NCBI RefSeq assembly: GCF_000018425.1
Contig: NC_010424.1
Coordinates: forward strand, 1,302,001 to 1,366,000
DNA length: 64,000 nucleotides
DNA from: Candidatus Desulforudis audaxviator MP104C
GTDB taxonomy: Bacteria > Bacillota > Desulfotomaculia > Desulfotomaculales > Desulforudaceae
Direction: 5' to 3'
The position numbers were made by a program, and so were the translations under genes. The number at the start of each line of letters is the position of its first letter. Positions within the stretch are counted from its first letter, which is position 1. Positions 33,044-41,027 of the stretch are shown in pieces. The notes under the pieces were generated by a model. That model was not told the DNA's origin, searched no databases, and saw only the letters and a list, made by a program, of their open reading frames with translations.

Positions 33044-34042
33044 ATGACTTTGAGAATCGGCATTAACGGGTTCGGACGCATCGGGCGCTGCATTTTCCGG
33101 ATTGCCCGGAGACGTCCCGACGTCCGGGTGGTGGCCGTCAACGACCTGGGAGACATCAAAACCCTGGCCCACCTGCTGAAATACGACTCGGCGCACGGCA
33201 ACCTGAGAGGTCAGTTGCGGGTGGACGGCGACCGGATCTGGGTGGATGACGAGGAGACAGTGTTTTTCAGCAAGTCCGCGCCCGAAGAACTGCCATGGGG
33301 AGAATACGGCGTGGATGTGGTGGTCGAGTCCACCGGGAGGTTCCGCAGCGTCCAGGAGGCGAGCCGGCACCTCGCCGGCGGAGCGCCCAGGGTCGTGGTC
33401 ACCGCTCCGCTGAAGGGCCCGGGACGTACCATCGTGATGGGCGTCAACGAGCAGGATTATGATCCGGCCACGGACCTGGTGGTGTCCGGCGCCTCCTGCA
33501 CCACCAACTGCCTGGCCCCGATCGCCAAGGTGTTGGGGGCGCACTTCAAGGTCCGTTCGTCCATGGTCTCCACCATCCACGCCTACACCAACGACCAGCG
33601 GCTGTTGGACTCGGCACACTCCGACCTGCGGCGGGCCCGGGCGGCCGCCCTTTCCATTGTGCCCACCACCACCGGTGCCGCCAAGGCCGTCGGCCTCGTC
33701 CTCCCCGAGTACAAGGGGCACTTCGAGGGGCTGTCTTTCCGGGTGCCCACTCCGGTGGTCTCGGTTCTGGACGCCGTTTTTCAGGTGGAGATCCCGGTCA
33801 CGGCCGAAGAGGTCAATGCCGTCCTGCGCGATGCCGCCAAAACGCCGCCCCTGCAGGGGATTTTGGATTTCATTGAAGAGCCGGTGGTTTCCTGCGACAT
33901 CATCAGGAACACCCACTCTTCAATCGTGGACGGGCTGTTGACGGCTGCGGTCGACCAGTTGGTCAAAGTGGTGTCCTGGTATGACAACGAATGGGGATAT
34001 GCCTGCCGCGTATTGGACCTGGCGGTGCACATCACCAGGTAG
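33044..34042 (+). CDS. gap: Glyceraldehyde-3-phosphate dehydrogenase, type I
   Basis: Makes 1,3-bisphosphoglycerate in glycolysis or runs backward in gluconeogenesis. The N-terminal NAD fold starts INGFGRIGRCIFR; the active-site Cys is in SGASCTTNCLAP; the catalytic His follows near HAYTND; the C-terminus is WYDNEWGYACRVLD. The 332-residue length is normal. ATG 33044 follows AAGGAGG by 9 bases, and a terminator follows the stop. It stands alone, without pgk, tpi or the CggR regulator often found beside it. The usual ATD/ATH near residue 140 reads DPATD. Confidence 0.93.
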   Translation: MTLRIGINGFGRIGRCIFRIARRRPDVRVVAVNDLGDIKTLAHLLKYDSAHGNLRGQLRVDGDRIWVDDEETVFFSKSAPEELPWGEYGVDVVVESTGRFRSVQEASRHLAGGAPRVVVTAPLKGPGRTIVMGVNEQDYDPATDLVVSGASCTTNCLAPIAKVLGAHFKVRSSMVSTIHAYTNDQRLLDSAHSDLRRARAAALSIVPTTTGAAKAVGLVLPEYKGHFEGLSFRVPTPVVSVLDAVFQVEIPVTAEEVNAVLRDAAKTPPLQGILDFIEEPVVSCDIIRNTHSSIVDGLLTAAVDQLVKVVSWYDNEWGYACRVLDLAVHITR

Positions 34043-34057
34043 GCGCCTAAAATAGGC

Positions 34058-34088
34058 TGGGGACGGTCTTTCGGCCGTCCCCCGTTTC
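34058..34088 (+). terminator. Terminator of gap
   Basis: GGGGACGG and CCGTCCCC form the stem around TCTTTCGG, followed by CGTTTC. It ends against the stop of the convergent small gene. Confidence 0.75.
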
Positions 34089-34353
34089 AGTCGTAAACAC
34101 CCAGTTTGCTTTCGTGGTCCAGCCGCTTCAGAAACCCCTCGAAATCCTTGGTCTCCAGAGGCCGGCCATCGTCCCCACCCTCCATCATCTGGGACAATAT
34201 GTCGAGCAGGGCCTCGCTGTCCGCATCGCCGGCATCGGCAATGAACTCGGTATTCCTGCACTTGTTTGCCGCCCAACCTGAAATCTCGTCGTAGGACAGG
34301 TACCCGTTCAGGTAGAGCTTGATCATACCTCGGACCAGGTCACTGCCGATCAA
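34087..34353 (-). CDS. Hypothetical protein, 88 aa
   Basis: An acidic helical protein (MIGSDLVRGMIKLYLNGYLS...) with no recognised domain. TTG 34353 follows GGAG by 5 bases after a GGAGAGGAG stretch. Its stop overlaps the end of the gap terminator. A conserved-hypothetical gene is likely since codon use looks native; no function can be given. Confidence 0.55.
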   Translation of the reverse strand: MIGSDLVRGMIKLYLNGYLSYDEISGWAANKCRNTEFIADAGDADSEALLDILSQMMEGGDDGRPLETKDFEGFLKRLDHESKLGVYD

Positions 34354-34631
34354 ACCGCTCCTCTCCTTTTCTGCCTGTTTGCCGAATATTATGTATCGAA
34401 CCGGCTATTTAAACTCTGGCTATTCTCTGCCAATGGTTTTTCCTCGCCTTCATCCACTCTCCTAGAACCAAAAAACCAAAAACGGCCCAACAACGTCTTG
34501 AAAAATGTAAAGGCGCCCTGAAAACGGAACGCCGACGCCCGAGGAACCGGTGCGGAATTATCACCGCCGCTTAGGCAGAAAACAGGATTTTGTGCGACCC
34601 ATCACGAAACAATCACCGGGTGAAAAGGCGC

Positions 34632-35192
34632 ATGGCGTTTGAATTCTTAAAACGGAGACTGGTGGCGCGCGACATCCAAGCCCTTGAGGAGCTGTTTAAC
34701 CAGTTCCACGAGACGGTTTACAAATCGGCTTACTTTATCACTCACGACCGGATGCTGGCGGAGGACGTGGTCCAGAATACTTTTCTGAAGGCATATGATA
34801 AAATTGACCAGTTGAAGGATTCCTCCCGGGTCGAATCGTGGTTGATCCAGATCGCGGTCAACCAGGCCCGGGACGAGATAAGGCGCCGGCACCGGCAGGC
34901 CTGGTCCCAGGAGGAAGCCCATCTGCCCGGCCCCCCGGAAGAACTGCCGGAGTTCCAGGTGGTAGCCCGGGAAGAGCACGCGGTGATCAGCGCCGCGATC
35001 GACGGTCTGGCCGCCGAGTACCAGGACGTGATCCTGCTCAAGTATCAATTCGAAATGACAACCAAAAGAATTGCCGAAACCCTGAACATTCCGGAGGGCA
35101 CGGTCAAGACCCGGCTCCGGAAGGCCCGCGCGATCCTGGAGAGTGTGCTCCGGGAATCAGGTTTCGCCGAACAAAAGGTGGAAGGGGGGTGA
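34632..35192 (+). CDS. ECF-type RNA polymerase sigma factor
   Basis: Alternative sigma factor of the sigma-70 extracytoplasmic function group. Region 2 is clear (ALEELFNQFHETVYKSAYFITHDRMLAEDVVQNTFLKAYDK, read in parts), and region 4 has the helix-turn-helix KRIAETLNIPEGTVKTRLRKAR. Start ATG 34632 is chosen; GTG 34620 and an earlier open frame to 34590 exist. The stop is 5 bases before the anti-sigma gene. Self-regulation is usual in this family, but I could not define the promoter with confidence. Confidence 0.88.
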   Translation: MAFEFLKRRLVARDIQALEELFNQFHETVYKSAYFITHDRMLAEDVVQNTFLKAYDKIDQLKDSSRVESWLIQIAVNQARDEIRRRHRQAWSQEEAHLPGPPEELPEFQVVAREEHAVISAAIDGLAAEYQDVILLKYQFEMTTKRIAETLNIPEGTVKTRLRKARAILESVLRESGFAEQKVEGG

Positions 35193-35197
35193 GCTAG

Positions 35198-36142
35198 GTG
35201 TCCAGTCAATGGAGTGAAGACAGCTGGGAAGCATTGATGCGCAAAGCGGTCCAACACCGGATGGCCTCGGCCCCCGAGCCCCGGCGGGACGCGCAGTGGC
35301 GGCGCATTCGCCAACACCTGGACGCCCATCCCCGCCGCTCCGGTTGGGTGAACCTGGGTCCCTGGTCCTTCTCCAGGATGGGTCTGGCCACCTATTGCCT
35401 GATGCTGGTCATCCTGGTGGCGCCCCTGGCTTTTTTCCAGCAACTGACCGGTATTGCCGACCGGCTGTTCGCGCCGCTCGCCCTGACGGAACAGGCCCCT
35501 TCGACCGGAAAGACCGAGGTGGCGGCCGACGATGCAAAGAAGAGGTTGGCTTTCGAACGGTCCGCACCGGTCGAAAAAGGTGGAGCCGAACTCTTCGGCA
35601 CGGGCGGCGGTGAACCGGTCGGGCCCTCGGCCGGAGCACCGCAACCGGAAGCGGCCCCGATGCTGATGGGCGTTCCGGAGCCGTCCGGGGAGAGCGCCTC
35701 CGAAACCCAGGAACCGCTGCCCGACTCGGTCACCCGGACCGCCGATAAGGAACGTGCCGTCCAGCACGGTCTCACCGTCGACGAGGTGAAGGCGACCGCG
35801 CCTTACCCGGTGAGGTTCCCCCGGCTACTGCCGGAACGGTTTAAGTTGGCCGATATCACCTACGAGGCGCACAGCGCGGAAACCGGCAAGGTGATCCTGT
35901 ATTACGAGCACCCGGAAGGCAAATACCTGCGTATCGAACAGCAAAAGACCGGCCGCACCCATGACGAACCGCCCGTTCAAAACGGCGTGCCGGAGCGGGT
36001 GACCGTCAAAGGATATCCCGGCAAGATCGTCATCCGCGGGGAAGAATGGTGTGATCTCCAGTGGACTGAAGGAGAGATCACCTTCAGAATGTGGGGCCAG
36101 CTTTCGCCGGCTCAGATGAAGGAAATCGCGGAAGCGCTCTAG
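35198..36142 (+). CDS. Anti-sigma factor-like membrane protein with DUF4367-type C-domain
   Basis: A 314-residue protein with an N-terminal cytoplasmic part (about 60 residues), one membrane helix (ATYCLMLVILVAPLAFFQQL), a long Pro/Ala/Gly-rich stretch and a folded C-terminal domain (PVRFPRLLPERFKLADITYEA..., IRGEEWCDLQW) like the extracellular sensory domains of ECF anti-sigma factors. The start GTG 35198 follows GGGGGG. It probably holds the ECF sigma factor inactive until an envelope signal arrives. The exact signal is unknown. Confidence 0.75.
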   Translation: MSSQWSEDSWEALMRKAVQHRMASAPEPRRDAQWRRIRQHLDAHPRRSGWVNLGPWSFSRMGLATYCLMLVILVAPLAFFQQLTGIADRLFAPLALTEQAPSTGKTEVAADDAKKRLAFERSAPVEKGGAELFGTGGGEPVGPSAGAPQPEAAPMLMGVPEPSGESASETQEPLPDSVTRTADKERAVQHGLTVDEVKATAPYPVRFPRLLPERFKLADITYEAHSAETGKVILYYEHPEGKYLRIEQQKTGRTHDEPPVQNGVPERVTVKGYPGKIVIRGEEWCDLQWTEGEITFRMWGQLSPAQMKEIAEAL

Positions 36143-36149
36143 ACACGGG

Positions 36150-36374
36150 CTAGGAACTGAGCAGTCCCTCACACTCCTGAATAATGCCCTTGAGTTCCCG
36201 GACCAGCCGCTGGTCGGGACACTGCTTGAGCGTGAGATTATAGGCCAGGCGCAGCTGAAACATGAGCCTGGCTCTTTGCATTGGAGAGATCTCCTGCTCT
36301 TCCAGGCGCAACGTCTCCACGAGGTTTCTTGAATTGTATATCAGTACTTTGAATTCCTCACCGTTGTTCAGCAT
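36150..36374 (-). CDS. Hypothetical protein, 74 aa
   Basis: A small helical protein (MLNNGEEFKVLIYNSRNLVE...) rich in Leu, Arg and Glu, possibly a coiled coil. ATG 36374 follows GAGGTAGG. It converges on the anti-sigma gene 8 bases away. No family recognised. Confidence 0.55.
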   Translation of the reverse strand: MLNNGEEFKVLIYNSRNLVETLRLEEQEISPMQRARLMFQLRLAYNLTLKQCPDQRLVRELKGIIQECEGLLSS

Positions 36375-36506
36375 TGCCTACCTCGATAACCCGGTTCTTC
36401 TTGCTGCAGGCTGACTCTCCACGACACTATTTGACTTAACAGACAACCGTTTCGCGCCTGAGGTTCCCCAAAAACGCTGCCACTTGTTGCCCGTAAACCA
36501 AATCCG

Positions 36507-36959
36507 TTACTTCCCCGGCTTTCCCGCCTGCAGGATGCCGGTCAAGGCGGCCTCCAGGCGCCGGTCGTCCACGGCCGTGCGCCGCCGCGGTCCTTTGGTA
36601 CGTCCGCCCCCGCGCCGGAAGCGGAACTTGATGGCGCGTTCCTCCAGCAGAAAAGCCACGGTCTCGGGGCGATATACCCGCCCGTCCGGAGACACCGCCC
36701 GGGCCTTGCGGCCCAGAACCAGCGCCGCCAGTCCCCAGTCCTGGGTCACCACCACGTCGCCCTCCCGCGTCGCGTTCGCGACCGCGATGTCGGTCTCCTC
36801 GGGCGCGTCCCCCACCACGATATGCCGGTCCGATTCGATCCGGTGGTTGAAGCTGGCCACGGTCCAGACCGGCACGTCGAAGGCACGGCCCAGCCGCCGG
36901 CAGATCTCCAGGGCCCCACGCGGACAGGCGTCCGCGTCGATAATCAGCTTCACGCGCAT
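36507..36959 (-). CDS. UPF0178/DUF188 family protein (YaiI/YqxD-like)
   Basis: A PIN-like fold protein of 150 residues, family function unproven. The conserved start [13 protein letters not shown], a central [26 protein letters not shown] and the C-terminal basic [20 protein letters not shown] are typical. Acidic residues in these motifs match those of metal-dependent nucleases, so a nuclease role is possible. ATG 36959 follows GGGAG by 5 bases. Confidence 0.85.
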   Translation of the reverse strand: MRVKLIIDADACPRGALEICRRLGRAFDVPVWTVASFNHRIESDRHIVVGDAPEETDIAVANATREGDVVVTQDWGLAALVLGRKARAVSPDGRVYRPETVAFLLEERAIKFRFRRGGGRTKGPRRRTAVDDRRLEAALTGILQAGKPGK

Positions 36960-37073
36960 CAGACTCCCACATCCCCAAAATGACGAACACCCCGCTCCGG
37001 GTTTGGATACGGCGTCGCCGCCGCAATCTCCTCCCGGGAATCCAGGGTGATCTTGTCGTCCTTCAAGGTTTTT

Positions 37074-37101
37074 GAAAGACTGGCCTTCGGGCCAGTCTTT
37101 C
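37074..37101 (-). terminator. Terminator hairpin downstream of DUF1540 gene
   Basis: A 12-bp perfect stem (GAAAGACTGGCC/GGCCAGTCTTTC) with a four-base loop, starting 5 bases after the stop. It should also shield the next gene on either strand. Confidence 0.65.
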
Positions 37102-37105
37102 CGCG

Positions 37106-37258
37106 TTACATTCTCCGCTTGAAGGTTTCACATTTGGTTTCGTCCGAAGACTTCGCGCTGCTCGCGTGGTTCCGATCCACCTGGATCATCGGGGCATCGC
37201 ACTTGACGTTCCGGTTGTATTCGCACTCGGTGACCGTGCATTTGATTTCGCCAGGCAT
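37106..37258 (-). CDS. DUF1540 small Cys-rich protein, 50 aa
   Basis: [20 protein letters not shown] and the end [10 protein letters not shown] are characteristic of DUF1540, with four Cys that may bind metal. GGGGGTGA precedes ATG 37258 by about 7 bases. It lies 64 bases beyond addA and ends at a terminator. The function of this family is unknown; it is common in spore-forming Clostridia. Confidence 0.75.
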   Translation of the reverse strand: MPGEIKCTVTECEYNRNVKCDAPMIQVDRNHASSAKSSDETKCETFKRRM

Positions 37259-37322
37259 TAATGTCACCCCCTTCCTTAAAACCCGCGCTTAGTGTTCTCG
37301 GGGGGTGAACCGTTTATGCATA

Positions 37323-40300
37323 TTACTGGATAATCTGGGCCGAACCCGTCATTACCAGGAAAAGGTAACGCTCCTTAACCCGCCGTCTCAGGACCGCCTC
37401 CACGGCCCGGGCATAAAGATCCAACTGCCCGCGGTACCGGTCCGCCAGCGCGGCCTCGCCGCCCGGCCCCACTCGGTCGGTCTTGTAGTCCACCAGAACC
37501 AGGCCGTCCGGTTCGGCGAAAAGGCAGTCGATGATTCCCTGGACCATCACCCGCTCCTCCGGATGGCCCTCCAGCCCGGGGTAAATCTCGTGGGCCGGGA
37601 CGACCAGGCAAAACGGCCACTCCCGGCGCACCCACAACGCCCCGGCGAGGCGCCGCCCCAGGCCGCCCGCGAACAGCCCGGCCAGCTTTTCAGCGTCAAT
37701 CGCCCGGGCCTCCGTCGCCGTCAAGAACTCCCTTTCCTCCAGCCCGGCCACCTGCGCGCGGATGCCGTCCACGCTCAAGTCCCCGGCGAGGTCCAGGTGC
37801 TGGAGCACCACGTGCATGGCCCGGCCGAACGCCTGCGGCGAGAGTCCCCGGGCGGTTTCCAGGAATGCCGGGCGGGCGGGCGGCGCACGGTACGGGAAAA
37901 CGGCAGGCACTTCCTCCTCTCCGGCGGCGGCCGCCGCAAAACGGCGCTTGACCTCGGTGGCCGAGATCTTTGCGCCGCAAGAGGCAAGGGCGGACCAGGG
38001 ATAGTGCCAGGACAGCGCCCGGTGAACCGCCTCGTCCAGGCCGCCGTCCGCGGGTATCGGCGCCAGCCGGCGCAGGCTCTCGAGCACGGCCGCCGTGTCC
38101 GGGTCCGCCCCCGCCGCCTCTTCCAGGTCCTCCGGCCGGTGCAGGTGCACCTCCCACCGGGACCGGTCTTTAGGCGTTCCGGCCGCCGGGCGGGAGCGAA
38201 CGGCAAGGCGGCGCAGCGGTTCGCCGTCCGGGTGCGCCATCAGAACCGGCATCACCCAGTCCAGGAAACTCTCGGCCTCCGCGAGCACGGGCACGGGCAG
38301 GGTCTCCCCGTCACCGGCGGCCGCGTGGCTCCAACGGAGCACGGCCTGCTCCAGCCGGCCCGCCGAGCCGGTCAGGATCAGCCGCTCGCGGGCCCTGGTC
38401 ATCGCCACGTACAGGATGCGCATTTCCTCCGCCAGTTGCTCCCGGCGCAGCCTCTCCCGGACGACGTGCCACGCCGCGGTGGGGTGGCTGACCCGGGCCC
38501 CCGGGTCCACGAAGTATGGCCCGAGCCCGAGGTCCTTGTGCAGCAGCACCTCCCCGTTCAGGTCCGGCATGTAGAACCGCCGGCCCATGTCGGCCAGGAT
38601 CACCACCGGAAACTCCAGCCCCTTGGCCTGGTGAATGCTCATGATCCGGACCACGTTCTCGCTCTCGGCCAGGGCCGGGGCCGGCCCGAGGTCCTGACCC
38701 CCTTCCTGGAGCAGCTCAATGAAGCGCAGGAACCGGAACAGCCCCCGGAAGGCGGTCGCTTCGTACTGGCGCGCCCGGTCGTATAGGGCCCGCAGGTTGG
38801 CCTGCCGCCCGGCACCTCCGGGCAGCCCGCCGACATAGTCGTAGTAACCCGTGGTCCGGTACACGTCCCAGATCAGGTCCGCCAAAGACCCGCACCGCGC
38901 CTGCGAGCGCCACTTTTCCAGCCGCTCCAGGAAGCCCGCCAGGACCGCGCCCAGGCGGCCGCCCTGCCCCGCCGCCGCCACCACCGCCCGGAAGAAGTCG
39001 CCCTCTTTGTCCGCGAGGCGGACGGCGGCCAGTTCCGCCGCGCCGAGTCCCACCAGGGGCGAGCGGAGCACACCGGCCAGCGGGATGTCCTGGTGCGGGT
39101 TGTCGATCACCTTCAGCAAGGACAGCACAGTCTCCACTTCCACGGCCTCGAAGTAGCCCGTGCCGACCTTTGCGTACGCCGGGATGTTCTGCCGACGGAA
39201 TTCCTCCAGGTAGGTGCCCGCCTTCCCAGTGGTGGCGCGCATCAGCACCACGATATCCCGGTAGGGCACCGTGCACTCCCCGCCGAGGCCCGCCAGGCGC
39301 CGGATGATCCCCGCGACCAGCCGCGCCTCGCGCTGGACGGCGGTCAGGTCGGCCTCGTCCGACCGGTCCGGCTCGTCATCCGCCGTTCCGGCGGTATCCC
39401 GACCCACTGACGTGGGTGCCCCGAGCAGGTGCACCTCCACGGGCGGGCCGCTCCCCTCGAGCTGGGCCGGCGTGCCGCCGCATACCAGTTCCGCAGCCGT
39501 GTCATAGGCCAGTTCTCCGACCGCCGGAGTCATGATCCGCCGGAAAACCGCGTTCACCGCGTGGATGATCGATTCCCGGCTCCGAAAGTTGTGACTCAGG
39601 TCGATGCGCCGGGCTCCGCCGGCGTCCTCCCCCGTGTCAAACGCGCGGTACTTTTCCAAAAAGAGTGCCGGTTCGGCCAGCCGGAACCGGTAAATGCTCT
39701 GTTTCACGTCCCCCACCATGAACAGGTTGGGCGCGGCGGCATCCTGCCTGGACACCAGGCGCAGGATGGTCTCCTGAACGGCGTTGATGTCCTGGTACTC
39801 GTCGACCAGCACCTCGACGTAGTATTCCCGGAGTCCGGCCGCCACCGGCGAGGGCACGGGCGCCTCCGGGGTGGAGCCCGGGGCCAGCAGGATCTGCAGG
39901 CAGTAGTGTTCAAGGTCGGCGAAGTCCACCAGGTTGCGCGCTAGCTTGGCCGTCCGGTAGGCCTCCCCGAAATCGGCCGCCAGCGCTGCGAGCCGGCGCA
40001 TCGCCGGGCCGAGGGCCGCCATCTCGCTTAAGAGTTCCTCGGGGCGGCGGGCGAAAAAGGTCTCCTTCAGGTTCTGGATACGCTCCTTGGCTTTCTTCCG
40101 GCAGCGGGAACACAGATCCTTTAGTTCCTGATCCACGCCGGCGCGGGCCGCCGGCAGCCGGGGCGTGAACCCAAAGGCCAGGAAGGCGGCCCGCAATGGC
40201 TCCCAATCACCGGCCACCAGGCCCGCGAGCCGCGCCGTCCCTTCAACCTCCGCGGCGAGCGCGTCTGCGTAGACCGCTGGCCCGCCCGGCGCTTTTGCCG

Positions 40301-41027
40301 CTTCCAGGGCGGCCCGCAGTTCAAACACGGCGGCCTCGAGCCCCGTCCCCACCAGGTCCCTCAAGCCCCACGCCAGCGGACCGTCCCCGTCCAGACCCTG
40401 CGGGTCCGCGCCAAAGGCGGCGGCCCGCGCGAGCCAAGCCTCGGGCCAGGGATTGCTCCGGGCAAACCGGTGCAGACCCGACACCAGGTTCTGTAGTTTC
40501 AGGTCGTCCCGTTCACCCCCGTACGCCTCGACCAGGAACTCCAGGTCGGGGTCGCCGGTGATCACCCGGTACTGCTCTTCAAAGAACTCCTCCAGGGTTT
40601 CCTGGCGCAAGATCGCGGCTTCGGTCTCGTCGGCCACCCGGAACTCCGGGTCCAGGTCGATGAGGTAGTGGTACCGGCGGAGTAGTTCCGCGCAGAAGGA
40701 GTGAATCGTAGTGATGTCCGCCTGGGGCAGAAGCCGCAGCTGGTGCTCCAGCAACGGCATGCCGGGGTGTTTCTCCAGCTCGCGCTCCAGCGCCTCGGCC
40801 ACCCGCTTGCGCATCTCCGCCGCGGCGGCGTTCGTGAAGGTGACCACCAGGAGCCGGTCGACGTCCACCGGCGCGGCCGGGTCGGAAATGCGGCGGATCA
40901 CCCTTTCCACGAGCACCGCCGTCTTCCCCGAGCCGGCACCGGCCGCGACCAGGAGGTTCTTCTCCCGGCAGCCGATGGCCGCTTCTTGGGGCCCGGTCCA
41001 GTTTCTGCTACTCATCGCCCGGTTCAT
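37323..41027 (-). CDS. addA: ATP-dependent helicase/nuclease subunit A (AddA)
   Basis: Part of AddAB, which processes double-strand DNA ends for recombination, the RecBCD counterpart in Firmicutes. The protein is 1234 residues, the usual size. UvrD-type helicase motifs: Walker A AAGAGSGKTAVL (about residue 28), VLVDEYQDIN with Walker B, and later IHQAKGLEFP and ALTRARERL-like VAMTRARERL. The C-terminal nuclease motif is VDYKTD. Start ATG 41027 overlaps the end of addB (coupled translation); ATG 41015 is also possible. Confidence 0.93.
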   Translation of the reverse strand: MNRAMSSRNWTGPQEAAIGCREKNLLVAAGAGSGKTAVLVERVIRRISDPAAPVDVDRLLVVTFTNAAAAEMRKRVAEALERELEKHPGMPLLEHQLRLLPQADITTIHSFCAELLRRYHYLIDLDPEFRVADETEAAILRQETLEEFFEEQYRVITGDPDLEFLVEAYGGERDDLKLQNLVSGLHRFARSNPWPEAWLARAAAFGADPQGLDGDGPLAWGLRDLVGTGLEAAVFELRAALEAAKAPGGPAVYADALAAEVEGTARLAGLVAGDWEPLRAAFLAFGFTPRLPAARAGVDQELKDLCSRCRKKAKERIQNLKETFFARRPEELLSEMAALGPAMRRLAALAADFGEAYRTAKLARNLVDFADLEHYCLQILLAPGSTPEAPVPSPVAAGLREYYVEVLVDEYQDINAVQETILRLVSRQDAAAPNLFMVGDVKQSIYRFRLAEPALFLEKYRAFDTGEDAGGARRIDLSHNFRSRESIIHAVNAVFRRIMTPAVGELAYDTAAELVCGGTPAQLEGSGPPVEVHLLGAPTSVGRDTAGTADDEPDRSDEADLTAVQREARLVAGIIRRLAGLGGECTVPYRDIVVLMRATTGKAGTYLEEFRRQNIPAYAKVGTGYFEAVEVETVLSLLKVIDNPHQDIPLAGVLRSPLVGLGAAELAAVRLADKEGDFFRAVVAAAGQGGRLGAVLAGFLERLEKWRSQARCGSLADLIWDVYRTTGYYDYVGGLPGGAGRQANLRALYDRARQYEATAFRGLFRFLRFIELLQEGGQDLGPAPALAESENVVRIMSIHQAKGLEFPVVILADMGRRFYMPDLNGEVLLHKDLGLGPYFVDPGARVSHPTAAWHVVRERLRREQLAEEMRILYVAMTRARERLILTGSAGRLEQAVLRWSHAAAGDGETLPVPVLAEAESFLDWVMPVLMAHPDGEPLRRLAVRSRPAAGTPKDRSRWEVHLHRPEDLEEAAGADPDTAAVLESLRRLAPIPADGGLDEAVHRALSWHYPWSALASCGAKISATEVKRRFAAAAAGEEEVPAVFPYRAPPARPAFLETARGLSPQAFGRAMHVVLQHLDLAGDLSVDGIRAQVAGLEEREFLTATEARAIDAEKLAGLFAGGLGRRLAGALWVRREWPFCLVVPAHEIYPGLEGHPEERVMVQGIIDCLFAEPDGLVLVDYKTDRVGPGGEAALADRYRGQLDLYARAVEAVLRRRVKERYLFLVMTGSAQIIQ

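Noticed and set aside
34480-34620. ECF-type autoregulatory promoter before the sigma factor gene
   Set aside because: GAAAAC-like boxes are present but none has a convincing partner at the right spacing.
36436-37026. 196-codon frame overlapping the UPF0178 gene
   Set aside because: Arg/Gly-rich shadow; the shorter frame carries the conserved family motifs.
37047-37292. 81-codon plus-strand frame
   Set aside because: It is the complement of the DUF1540 gene, which matches a known family.
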